The notes beneath the pieces are model-generated. The model did not search any database. It had not been told where the DNA came from and saw nothing but the letters and a program-made list of their open reading frames with translations. The translations under genes were made by a program, and so were the position numbers. 64,000 nucleotides of DNA from the NCBI GenBank assembly GCA_030052745.1, contig JANBVO010000010.1, forward strand, positions 62,001 to 126,000. Direction: 5' to 3'. Each line of letters opens with the position of its first letter. Position 1 is the stretch's first letter. Shown here in pieces: positions 44,401-55,600 of the stretch. This DNA comes from Pleurostoma richardsiae (lineage: Eukaryota > Ascomycota > Sordariomycetes > Calosphaeriales > Pleurostomataceae).

Positions 44401-45523
44401 CGTGAATACGTCACGGTCTCAGGCGAGCAACCAAGTTGAGGGTGACTCTCGACGCGTCGATGGGATGTCGCGTGGCCGTGCCGAGAGCCCAGCCCATGAC
44501 GAGCTTTTGGAGGGTGGTATTAGTACCTGCATGGGAACCGGGCAAACCGGTCGTGATGACCGGCAGTTCCCTGGCTTATCTGCCAGCCTAACGTCCCAAG
44601 GTCATCGGTCCCTGGTCCGGATCTGTGAGGCAATACCACGTTAAGCGCACAATGGTCGGGATCGGGCGATGCGCTAATAACGCTCGTGCCAAGGAACCAA
44701 AGGCCTCCCCCGCAAAAGGTTAATGATACCTCTTGATAAAGCGGTCTGAGATCGGCCGCGATGACACCGACGGTCCCCGGCGCAGGCAGGAATTGACGCC
44801 GGCATCAGCCGGGCACCCGGTCTCGGGTGCGGAGTTGTGCTCTCTGCGCGACTCTGAACTCGTGAAGCAACGTGTCGATATCCCGACAACTGTAGGGCCG
44901 GTTCAGCCGGTGAGATTAGACATCAGTATTTACCCCGGGAATCAGGCCGGTGCGCAGGCTTCGAAGTCGACGAGAAGCACGAGATCCGGCGCGTTGATAA
45001 GCATTGAGCGGTTGTCACCTTCATGTGGAGGTAAACCGACTCGCATGGCAGCAGCTCTGGATCGCCATTTTGCCGGCGCCATTCCAGATGGCAGACAACT
45101 AGACAGGCGATATCGAATAGTACACTCTTCCCCTTTGAAGACCTCATTATCATCCAGCCTGCGATGACGTCGATCGCGCACTTACGCAGACGTGAAGATC
45201 GCCGGCAGACCGATCGGGTCAATGCAGTGTTTCGATGGAATCATCGAGGCCACAAAACATCATGGCAAGAAAAGGCCCATTGAAGGATTTTAGTTGGGCT
45301 TTCCTCATTACCTAAGGCTGGTGTGATAGTTGGGGAAGGTCGACGATTCCTTCGAGACTGCGCCTGACGATCTGTTTTGAATCCTTGCTGCGCCACCACC
45401 ACCAGCGAGCCCACGCAGGAAAGGATTCAAGGGTATATCAAGGATCTCCACCAGCTTAAAAAAGGACGATCGATATCTGCTACGGTTGCGCCGCTCGTGA
45501 CAGATGGCCAAGTTCTCGCTACT
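44401..45523. other. Divergent promoter region between secreted glycoprotein and second HET gene
   Basis: This 1.1 kb lies between two start codons facing outward. It contains a perfect inverted repeat CCGGTC-GTGAT-GACCGG at 44547-44563 and an upstream ATG at 45504 that overlaps the HET start in another frame. Longer frames here lack domains. Confidence 0.55.
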
Positions 45524-47515
45524 ATGTCGTCCGTCTACCGACAGCTTGACCCGGCGCGGCCAGAGATTCGCCTCCTGAAGCTTCATCCTGCCGATGACCT
45601 CGACGCCGAGATATGCTGCAGCCTGATACAGACGCCCGTGGACGATGCAGTTCCTTACGAGGCGCTGTCCTACACCTGGGGCGGGGCCGAGTTCGACCAC
45701 CGCATCAAGCTCGACGGACATCCCTTCTCCATCACGGCCAATCTGGACTCGGCGTTGCGTTACCTGCGACAGCCGGCTGGCGACCGCGTCCTCTGGGTGG
45801 ACGCCATCTGCATCAACCAGGCCGACGTGCCCGAGCGCAACCACCAGGTCACTCTCATGAAGAGCATCTACCAGCGGTGCCGGGCCGACCTCGCCTGGCT
45901 CGGGCCCAACCCGTCCGAGCTGCAAGTCGCCCCGCCGCCGCCGCCGCAGCAGCAGCAGCAGCACGGCGACGGGCAGTCGGACCTGGGGGAGAGAGTCCGG
46001 GTCGCCCAGGAGCGGCAGGCGAAGCAGGTGCTGCAGATGCAGGAGGGGATGGCCCTGATGAAGAAGATGTGCGCCAGGGACGTGACGACGCTAGACATCA
46101 TGGCGGAGATGTGGAGGGACAGCGGGACCGAGGAGATGGGGCCGGATGGCAAACCCCAGGACGGCAAGGACCGCTGGATGCTGTCTTACGCCGAGGAGGC
46201 GGCGCTGGCGGCCGTCTTCCGCCGCGCCAGCCTCTGGAAGCGCATCTGGGTGATGCAAGAGCTCTCCTGCGCGCCGAAGGTGGTGCTGCTGGCCGGACGT
46301 GAGGCGCTGGACTGGGACCTGGTCGCGTCCTTCCTCGGCGACACGCCGTACGCCGACGCCTTTCACATCTCCTGGTCTCATGGGTGGGCCACCCCGATGG
46401 CGAGGCACGTCTTCGGGCACGCGCAGACCATACAGCACCAGAGGGGGATCGTGCAGGCCATGGCCGAGGGCTACAGGTCCACGCTCATGGACGTGCTCGC
46501 GCGGTTCAAGCACGCCGCATCGACGGACCAGCGGGACAAGATCTACGGGCTGCTCGGCCTCGTCTCGGAGGACCACGGCATCAGGGTGAACTACGGGAAG
46601 TCGGTGGGGGCCGTCTTCGCCGAGCTCACGGAGCACTTCATCAACTCGTCTGGGACCCTCGACGTCCTCTGCCAGAATCCCTGGCAGATCGACGACTGGG
46701 GCGAGAAGACGGAGGGACTGCCCTCCTGGGTGGCAGATTTCGCGCACGGTAGCTTCACTAAACCGTCGCCGAACGCGTTCTCGACCCTCCTGTTCGCGCA
46801 GCGAGGCATCTTCTCTGCTGGGAGCCCATCTCTTGCCACCCCTTGCCATATCTTGGATGGGTCCATCCTGCGGGTAGAGGGGACTATCATAGGGAAAGTC
46901 GGCCCCATACTGCAGGAGGAACACCACTACGCGCAAGAGGAGGCGAGGAAGCATACGCAGACTCCAACCTACTTGCTGCCTAAGGAGTGCATGAGCCTCT
47001 ATTTCGGAACCGGGCTGCTCGACGACCCGAGCATTTCGTATGCCGCGACTGGTGAGTCGGCTCTTCAGGCCTTCTGGAGGACGCTGGTGGCCGACTGCAA
47101 AGCCTATCCCATCGCGCGCCTGAGCGGTGACGATTTGGGACCTGGAGGGGCTGTGTTCAGTGAGGTCCTACGTACGGTTCCTGAGGCCGACGAGAAGGAA
47201 ACGGATCGCAAGCTCCGGGAACTCTTTGGCAGGCTTGCCTCGGAACGCATGTTACAAAGGACCCGTTCTCGATGGACGTTTGCGGTCTCGGATAACGGGC
47301 TGTTTTTGCTCCTGCGGAGGGGTACCAGGGAGGGTGACATCCTCGCTGTTGTAGACGGTGGAAAGGTGCCGGTCGTTCTGAGGCCGACTGAGGGTCCGGA
47401 TGGAGTGAGATATGCCTTCGTTAACGTGGCATACGTGCATGGATATATGGACGGCCGGGCTGGAGAGGAAGTAGTGAAGGGTAAACTGCAGAGGCAGGAG
47501 TTCCTCTTGGTTTGA
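45524..47515 (+). CDS. HET (heterokaryon incompatibility) domain protein
   Basis: This is a single-exon 663-residue protein. The frame is open further upstream, but only from a TTG; the first in-frame ATG is at 45524 (MSSVYRQLDPARPEIRLLKL). HET blocks are YEALSYTWGGAEFDHRIKLD (45-64), VLWVDAICINQADVPERNHQ (89-108), YQRCRADLAWLGPNP (116-130) and LWKRIWVMQELSCAPKVVLL (about 243-262). Between the last two blocks lies a Pro5-Gln5 low-complexity insert (137-146) and a charged helix. TDQRDKIYGLLGLVSEDHGI follows the domain, as is usual. The C-terminus has GDILAVVDGGKVPVVLRPTE and VNVAYVHGYMDG, the same terminal module as the HET protein at 23790. The role is presumed non-self-triggered cell death or immunity-like signalling; partners are unknown. 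An overlapping upstream ORF (45504-45578) could reduce translation. Confidence 0.92.
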   Translation: MSSVYRQLDPARPEIRLLKLHPADDLDAEICCSLIQTPVDDAVPYEALSYTWGGAEFDHRIKLDGHPFSITANLDSALRYLRQPAGDRVLWVDAICINQADVPERNHQVTLMKSIYQRCRADLAWLGPNPSELQVAPPPPPQQQQQHGDGQSDLGERVRVAQERQAKQVLQMQEGMALMKKMCARDVTTLDIMAEMWRDSGTEEMGPDGKPQDGKDRWMLSYAEEAALAAVFRRASLWKRIWVMQELSCAPKVVLLAGREALDWDLVASFLGDTPYADAFHISWSHGWATPMARHVFGHAQTIQHQRGIVQAMAEGYRSTLMDVLARFKHAASTDQRDKIYGLLGLVSEDHGIRVNYGKSVGAVFAELTEHFINSSGTLDVLCQNPWQIDDWGEKTEGLPSWVADFAHGSFTKPSPNAFSTLLFAQRGIFSAGSPSLATPCHILDGSILRVEGTIIGKVGPILQEEHHYAQEEARKHTQTPTYLLPKECMSLYFGTGLLDDPSISYAATGESALQAFWRTLVADCKAYPIARLSGDDLGPGGAVFSEVLRTVPEADEKETDRKLRELFGRLASERMLQRTRSRWTFAVSDNGLFLLLRRGTREGDILAVVDGGKVPVVLRPTEGPDGVRYAFVNVAYVHGYMDGRAGEEVVKGKLQRQEFLLV

Positions 47516-49817
47516 GCGCTCTGCTGGCCTCCAGCGCAGATACATCTCGGAGTGCTCTGGGCGAGACTACGAGCGTATCATGATGGGTTGGATCCTATTC
47601 CGGGCGAGTATCAGAAGAATTGAGGACGTTGGTCCGTGTATGGCTACGACGGTGGGGCTACTACATCGACTAGATTCCTCGGTTCAAGGGTCCGAGGCAC
47701 GCTGTGGGAAACAGGCCAATGTTAAGAATGATGCTTTTCCATCGTGGATTCTGCTCCAGCTGCGATCTACAGATGATATCTTTCGCTCCCTTTACGCAGG
47801 ACTGAATGGTCGAAGACAGTACGCGAGACCCAAGCAGCTCAGACATACGAGAAATTCGACGGGTTAACATGCCTGCCGGTAAGTCGACGAGAGGATGATG
47901 CCTGAAACAAGACTCACGGGGCAAGTCTCTTGCTGTAGACTATGGTGGCTGTAGGATGCACAGCGCTACGAGGGCAACAGGAAAGGCTTTGGCGAAGGCA
48001 CCGACTGCAAACAACCTACCACGCAACTCAGGGCATGTCTCCCGTCGCCCCCGTCTGTACCTATCACGACACACTTGATGACGATAGATGGCAACAGACT
48101 TGCCAAGGCAAGCTCCGAGACACCAAGCGCCGCTATCCGCCGGCCACATACACAACCGTCCGTGTCTCTCCCGGCACTCTTACGGTTTTCTTCCACCTCC
48201 CACATCCCGACTTGAGTGTGCATCCGTCCCGGCGAGCCGCATATACCTTGCTCACCCAGTAGCACCCTCGGCAAGCCTTCCCCTTTTTTTCTTTCCTGTC
48301 GGCCTCCAGTTGCGCCATCGCACAAACCGCAACCCAGCGGCGACGCACAGTCGCTGATCTGTCCAACGAAGGGCTGACGGATCTTTCCGTACCGGGGCGG
48401 AGCAGATCTCAGGAGCAGCTATTTCTGGCATCAACAGGGGGTGGACAGCCCGGGTGTAGATGCCCACTAACTCCTCCCGGCGAGGACAAGCTGGAGGCCA
48501 ATGGGGAGATCGACGAGCAGCTACCCGCGTGGGAGCAGATGTGAGTCCAGCTGTGGCCTCCCAGGTAGACCAACCACGTATTTCAAGTTACCGCAAGCCG
48601 CGAACATAGAAAGGGGAGTTACAGGAGAGGAGCAGCAGCTGGGGAGCAGCAAGTGGAGGCGAGGAGAGCAAACGACAGAGGTGAGGTCGCCGGCGGTGCT
48701 GTTTCGATCTGTTGCGCAGGGGGCGACCGCCTGCAGCGAGACCTTACCGCTACGGGACACAGGATGCCCATCGCCTGAAGGGGCGGGGAGAGTTAGCAGC
48801 TATTTTGCAACTCTACGATTAATGGCCTACTCTCTGTCCGTGAGGGGAGGTCAAGGCCCTCGTCCTCCAGCCCCTCGGAGACAGATGGCGCTCTGCCTCT
48901 ACCGCACTCCCGGACTGCAAGCCAACGGAGTCGGAGGCTGCGACGTGGTCTCACACAGGGTATTCGAAAGCTGCTTTCTTTCCTCTCTCGTTTAGATGCG
49001 ACGAAGGGGCGCATGGAGTGGACACCTCCTATGTTTAAGACAGCACTTTCCGGCGCCCCATTGCCGCGAGTGCGCCGCCGAGTGCCGGGTGCCTGCCGGA
49101 GCTGAGCACTGCTTTAGGACAACGAAGAAACTCACGATGACCCCGGCAGCATCTGCGCCCGGATGTGGCGGCTTTTCCGGTCGTGCCATGGCTCTAGGTT
49201 GACGGGATGATGCCGCGCTCCTCTTTCCACTTCTCTAAACCGGTCTGCGTCCAACTACCTTCGGACTTGGCGAGAACAACGTCTGGACGCGGTGATCTGA
49301 CGTCGGGAACTACGGTCTCACGTCCTCTTACCGACGCCTCCGTATCCTCCAGCTTCAAGGCCAGGCAAAAGGAAAGGCAAGGAGACATGCCAAGAAGCCT
49401 GAACAGGACAGAAAGACATCTCACTCAGTCACAAAGCAAGGGCTCGAAGGTAGGTATTGCTTGTACAGTGTTCTGTATTGCCCGCTACTACTCTTGTACA
49501 TTTTCCCAGGAAATAGTACAAGAATACAGGTTCTTTCGTTACATCCCTCCGCCTCGTCACACTTTTTCCTGCGCCTTTCTCTCTACCCTGTAATATGTAA
49601 TATCCCGTTTGGGTACCAAACACGCAGGTCTAATCTAGGTCGGTAGGTTGGCTTTTCCTGCCCTCAACAAAACTCCTCTAGAGAATACATAGCTCATAGG
49701 CGGGGTCGTCGTCATGTTCCGTTTCTCTTCGGGACAGGTAGAAGAGAATAAAAAAAAGAACCGCTAAAAAAAGAGAGAAATCTTTCGCAAGTCTATCTTT
49801 CGATCCGTAGATCCTTT
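47516..49817. other. Gene-free region between convergent genes, 2.3 kb
   Basis: The longest frame (164 codons, 48501-48995) has no recognisable domain and overlaps antisense frames. The right end (49440-49800) is AT-rich with A-runs near 49750, probably the 3' untranslated region of the next gene. Nothing else was recognised. Confidence 0.55.
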
Positions 49818-51818
49818 TCACTTCCGCAGCCCGACCTTGCCCGCCAGGTTCTTGAAGAACTTGGACGCGCCGTTCTGCTTCTCCTCGGGCCCGGCCGCGC
49901 GCACCATGACGGCGTCGCGCATCATGGGCCCGACGATGTCCTCGTCGCCCAGGTCAGGGAACTTGCCCTCGGCGTCGAGGATCCGCGGCACCGCGGGCGG
50001 CGCCACGTCCTCCTGCAGTCGCTTCCGCTGCAGCAGCTCCGCGGCGGCGGCGCCCTCGCCCCCGCTCGCCGCGAGGCGTCCAATGGCGGCGTCGTGTGCG
50101 GCCTTCCACTCGCGCTCCGTCTCGGCCCACTTGGCCTCGGTCAGAGCGTACGTCTTGGAGGTCGTGCCGTAGTGTTCGCCCGTGCGCACCAGGTGCTTCG
50201 TGTAGTTGACTCGCGCCTGGTCCCAGTCCGCGCGGAACAACTCTACAGCCGCCAAGTCGGCGATCTCGGGTGTGTACGGCTTAGGCAGGATGGTGTAGTT
50301 CGCGTGCCCCAGCCGGTCGGACCACTCGTCGTGCTGTTCCAGCAGGTTTGGGATCGGTGGAACCATGCAATCACTAGTCGCAACGGTGGGTGCCGAGAAG
50401 CTGCTCACTAGCGGGGGCCGAAACGAGGAAAGAGAAGGCTTTGTGCTGAGCGGCGGCGTGGCGTAGGCGGTTGGAGTGAATGCTTCTGCGCTGGGTGATG
50501 GTGCGACGGATGGTGACTGTAGAGGGGATGGTGGGCGAGACGAGCGGGACTGGGCCGAGATCACCGAGGCGGTCATGAGAGGTGGAAGAAGCGGTGTCGT
50601 CGCGAGCGCTCTGTCTCGCTCCAAGCTCTTCCTGACCTCCGGCTTCTCGATATCCACGGGACCGAGGCTTGCGATGCTGTCCGTGCTGCCATAGAAGGAC
50701 ATGGCGGGTGTCGGAGGCAGCGGGGGCTCGTTGGCACGGTCGAACACGTAGCGACTTGGCCCCGACACGGACGATGACCGGCTAGACGCAGCATGGGAGA
50801 TGCTATGCGAGAGCGACTGCGCTCGCGCGCGTTCTAGTGACGGTTCGGAGGCGGGTGTGAAGGTGTGGCTGGGGCGCTTCACAGATCTCCAGCGTGTCAG
50901 GCTGGTAATCCTGGATCCGAACCGAGAGGAGCGGCCAGACGCAGAGTTGAGAGTCCCCGCTCGGCGTCTCTTGACAGTGTTCCCCGGGGTCGCGTCGAAG
51001 TCGCTATCGCTTAGGAAGTCGACGTCGTAGTCGAGGGAGTAGTTGGTTGGCGGCCATACCTCGCTCTGCACAAGGTTGGGCTCGTTGTGTAGGCAAGGCT
51101 CGTCGCCTATAGAAGAAACAAATGTTAGCAGCTGCGTAACAAGGAGAGGACACGAAGGTGGCTTGTGCCACTACAGAACTTGGCGGCACGTACATAGGCA
51201 GGTATAGAGGTCCAGCCGGTCGGAGAGGGCGGCGACCTCGTCGTCTCGCTCCAATGGATCCTCCTGGACGTCGGGCAGAGGGCTCTTAGCGGGCACCGTA
51301 CTGCCGACAGTGTTGCCTTGCGCAGCCTGTGACTGGGGCTGCTGCGGGACCTGCGTCGTCGGAGAGGCTGGACAGTCGGGAAAGAAAGAAAAAGAGGCGG
51401 AGGTTGAGGGCATCAACTCCAGCGAGGAGTGGGAGCTGGAACCGCGGAGATGGCCATTGCCGCCGCGCTGGGAGAAGGTGGGCGTCAGAGGCGAGGCGAG
51501 GTCGGAGGATGAAGAGTCGGTGTTGATGTAGAGGAAGTTGCTGCTGCTGCTCGGGAACGGAACAGTTGCATTGGTCGATGTGGTAGTCGTGGCAGTCGCG
51601 GAGGCGGCGGAGCTGACTATGTCGGGGGAGGAAGTGTCGTCGCCGTCGAATCCCGCCCACTGGTGGAGAGATGGCGATGGTTGTTGCTCCTGGTGCTGTT
51701 TCTGGTGCTCGATCTCGGCCTGCTGGACCTGATCCGCCAGCAGCTTCTTGAGGTAGGTCTCCTCCTCGAGCTTCTTGACCAGGGTCAGCTCGCGCAGTCT
51801 GGTGTTGTCGGCGGTCAT
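49818..51818 (-). CDS. Pro/Ser-rich fungal protein with N-terminal coiled coil, two exons
   Basis: Exon 1 is 51818-51194 and exon 2 is 51106-49818; the 87-bp intron starts GTACGT, has GCTGCTAACATT as branch site and ends CTATAG. The junction reads DLYTCL-C-DEPCLHNEPN. The product is 637 residues. An N-terminal coiled coil (LRELTLVKKLEEETYLKKLL, about 8-27, continuing in Gln/Glu) is followed by a long disordered Ser/Thr/Pro region. A conserved-looking C-terminal domain spans about 470-637: VPPIPNLLEQHDEWSDRLGH, KPYTPEIADLAAVELFRADW, YTKHLVRTGEHYGTTSKTYA and KWAETEREWKAAHDAAIGRL, mostly helical, ending in basic FFKNLAGKVGLRK. I remember this type annotated only as proline/serine-rich in ascomycetes. 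No signal peptide is present. The leader upstream is free of ATG for 796 bases. Confidence 0.83.
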
Positions 51819-52054
51819 GGCGCTTGCGCCTTCGGCTCCGTCACCTGCGCGTGATCGGTGGCCGTGAAGACGGCTCGCCAGTGTCGACAGGCAGTCGAGG
51901 GAACAGATGTGCTGAGCTATAAGTCTGCAGAGTCTTGGGTCTTTACTTGGTCTGTTCCGGTTCCGGTTCTGGTTTTGGCCCTGGGTGGCCGGGTCTAAAG
52001 TGTGTGCGCGCGCAGAGGCACCGGTTTATCTGCGAATCTTCTTCCTCTGCTTCC

Positions 52055-52100
<46 letters not shown>

Positions 52101-52614
52101 GCCGTGTGTGTCCTCCACCCCGCGGCGGCGCCAGGGAAACGTTCGCGCGGCACAGGCCAATTGGCTGGCTGCGTGCGGGAAGCCGCTGTCCAACCCTTCT
52201 TCCCCTCCTCCTTCTCTTCTTCTTCCTTTCTTTCTTCTCTTCTCTTCGTTCCGCGCTCTCCTGTTCGTCGCTCCGTCCCGGTGGCTGTGAGACACGCAGC
52301 ACCAAGGTGAGGATTCCCGCTGCGAAAATTCAAGGCGGGAAAACCAAGAGGCGAAAGGCGCACAGGGCAGGGCTGGGCCCGTCTGTCTGTCTGTCGTGGT
52401 TACGTAAGGAAGGCAGGTACCCTGTACCTCTGTGGGTGGTGGCTGGACGGGTACACTAAAAAGCGGAAAGCGGAGGCAGCGAGGTACCTGGTACCTGTTC
52501 GTCGCTCTCGACTCACTTGCCTGGTTGCTTTTGACAGGCGCAAAAAATTCTCTGCGGATTTGGTCCTCGATGATGAGGTCACACTGTGATTCTTCTTCTC
52601 CGTCAGGCTGCTCT
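51819..52614 (-). other. Probable long 5' leader free of ATG, with CAG repeat
   Basis: Read on the minus strand, no ATG occurs for 796 bases upstream of the start at 51818 (no CAT trinucleotide on plus), where about twelve would be expected by chance. The stretch holds a pyrimidine-rich block at 52190-52255 (purine-rich on the minus strand) and (CAG)14 on the sense strand. I infer a long untranslated leader and core promoter. Confidence 0.5.
52056..52097. repeat. (CTG)14 / (CAG)14 trinucleotide microsatellite
   Basis: Fourteen uninterrupted CTG units lie on the plus strand, flanked by looser CTC/CTT triplets. It sits in the presumed leader of the minus-strand gene at 49818-51818, so the transcript would carry CAG units. 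Poly-Leu and poly-Gln frames across it are by-products of the repeat. Confidence 0.9.
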
Positions 52615-55600
52615 CATTACCCTTATGAGTAAAATGCGATCTGAGTCGAAAGGATCGACCGCTGTCTCAGATGACTGCCAGCTGTTCGCCTCCTCTCGCC
52701 TTCTTGTCCGTCCGTCCGTCTCTCTGCCTGTCTGTCTCCGTTGTCGCGACAGACAGCGTGGAGTGAATGAGTGGCCGGATGGGATAGGATGAGAGTCTAA
52801 GAGGATGAGAGGAGATGCGGTGATGGCCACACCGGTTGGCGGTCACGAGCCCGGTGGTTGGGAGCAGAACGGCCCGCAACTGACAAGGGACCTGCTCGGC
52901 CTCAGACGCTCCCCCCAAATCAGAGTTCTCCAAGTCAGGGCCTGTGCCGGGCGGATTGGGCACAATCCCTCCTGGTCACTGTGCGTGGTGGCTCGGTTGC
53001 TCAGAATATTGGATTTGCCGGCGTGCGAGTGGTCCACGTGGAGTCGGGCAGAGAACAGAGTCGTATCGCGCCCTGTCCGGCTCGGCGACCCTGCTTCCTT
53101 GCTTCCCTGTCTTTCCCTGCTTTCCCCGTCTTCTGCCTGCTCGATTGCCAGCTGGCCGCCGCTGCCGTCGCCGTCGCCTTCGCCTTCGTGTGTCCGCCCC
53201 AGCGTCCTGAGCTCTTCTCTAAGAGAATGTGCGGCGTGCGCTGTGCTTGCTGTGCTGGTCTGCGGGCCACAGCACAGGGCAATTGTGTTTCGCCAGCGGG
53301 AGCCCGGATCTCCAATCAAGATGTGAAACAGTGCCTCTTCCGTGTGGCCGCTCCCGCGTTCAACGGTCGCCGCCACGTGAGCCACGTGAAGGTGCGCACA
53401 GCTGGGCGCAAACAACCGGCGCGGGATGGCCCAAAGTCAAAAACCAGTAGCGTTGCGTGGGCTGACAGTGCCCCCGAGTGACCGCTTCCTGGTCCAGCAC
53501 AAAGAACTGACTGGCTGTCGCCGTCTTTCGTCGTTCGTCTGTCGTTCGTCTCGCCGTGGTCGTCGTGCTTCCTGCAGACAACAGGAAGGATGGCCCAGTG
53601 GTCACAGAGATGCAGGACCCATAAGGGGTTTTGTGGGATGGGAGCAGAGCGGAGGGACGGCGGGTTGGCAGCGCATGCAGTGGGCCGTCGTCCCCCAGTC
53701 CTGGGAGGGCCGGACTGGACGGGAGACGTGGGCGCGGTGGCCTGCGATGCGGGGCCTCTGCGGTTCCGGACAGACAGAACTGGAGTCCATGGACCCAGGA
53801 CAGCTGCCCGTCGGGGTTAGATCTCCGTCCAGACTCTTCCACCGACCGTTGGCGTCCACCTCGCGCATACTGTGCCCCCCTCCATGTCACTCTCAACCCG
53901 CGCCTCACGAACAATCTACTTTGTCTGCTTGGGCAAGCCACCTACTCTTGCTCCTCTAGATACAGTGGGCTTGTGGCTTGCGCTAGAGTTCCTAACATGT
54001 GTTAGTGGAGCAGGCATTCTCGGCCAGAGGCGATGCCTCGCACGTTGCTTTTCGCTGGATACCGGTCACGCATGACGGCATCTTGACTCTGATCTCGCGA
54101 GGAAACTGGAGACAAGATTCCGGCAGATATTCGGACGACTGACTACAGGAACACGGAATAGAGTACTTCCTCATACTGTACGAGAACTGTGCTGTATGAG
54201 AACCTCGCGGATGACATCCGGTCGTGCTCCCGGGAAACCGGGGTTAAGCAGCCCTGGTCCATGCGAGCGAGCTTTGTCTTCTCGGGTTGCAACCCCCCCA
54301 GCTCCGCGGCAGGTCTTCCGACATTGACCTCCGTCGAGCACTCTGTGTATGGATCCAGGCTGCACTCAATTGAGTCACTTCCTGCTGCTGTCTCTCAGCC
54401 GAATTTGACCGCGAAGACAACACGAGACACAGACAATTAGACAACCGGGTACTCTTTGCTGCGAGCAGCACAGGAGCTGCGAACTGACAGGCCGTTTTTC
54501 CATCCACGTGTTATGCCACACCTCAAGGCGCCATGCCATGCCATGACACGGCGCGGGATGTACAGTATGTAGTGTTATCGCCAATATTAGCCCGCCTTCG
54601 CGGACGCCACATTTGGCTGGACAAAGAGCTGTCAAGGACCTTCCTGCAGGTCTTCGACAGATCTCTGCATGGGCCTCTGCAGATTGATGATATGACAATG
54701 TCCGCCGGAAATGCTTGACGCCTCGCCCGGCGCTAGAGCGCCACCGTCGGCCAGACTATTCCTTTCTGCTGCCCCCAGCAGTGGCCGCTACTCATGGCGA
54801 CAGAGCGACGGCGTCTTTGGAGCACGAGCTCGTCCGCATCGCATCGACACTCCAGGGTTCCCCCCAGCACTTTCTCTCGGAGGACCTGCTCAAAGCAACT
54901 GCTCGGTGTTGATGCGACATGCGCATGCTTCTGCAGCAGCAGCCGGCCTGTAACAGAGAGTCCAGCTCTCCACAAGACCGAAGGTAGAAACTTTTTTTTT
55001 TTCGGTATCGCATTGTCTCGATGCCTCCGTCGTACGACAGACGAGAAAGCGGGAGAGACCCAGGCAGCAGAAGAAAAAGAGTTTTTCTCTCCTCCCTGAC
55101 TTCTGGGGCCCCCTCACCCCCCTCCTCCCCCTCCCTCCAGCTTTCAGAATCCTTCGAAAGATTCCAGGCCACCGAACCGGGAACCCGAAGGGAGGGGTCG
55201 AGCGTTCCACTTTGCCCCTGGAGATCGAGAGACAAGACGGGAAGAGGGGGACGAGTCGGCCCAGGATGCGCCGGCGCCCGCCACTTTTCCTCTTGAGGAC
55301 GGCGAGCCACGCTGCTGGGGCCTTTGCAACTCTCTTCTCCACCGAGCCCCAGTACTTTACGAGTAGCTCCGTGGAGCGAGAGCGATCACGGAGCGCAGAT
55401 GGAAGGTTCCGAACCTTTCTGCAAACCCTAACTAAACCCCAATAGCGTGGATAGGTAGGGTAGCTTTTTCGGCGGTTTGCCTGTACTGTGTGCTCTACAG
55501 TATGCGTCGCCGGTCCTCCTACAGTCCTTGATGAAGAGAGCCCGGCACAGTACGAGGAGCTAGCGAGTAGGCCAGGACGGACCTGCATCCTGTCCTGCAT

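Noticed and set aside
52002-52310. Plus-strand frame with a poly-Leu run resembling a signal peptide
   Set aside because: The Leu run comes from the CTG microsatellite and the rest has no conserved features.
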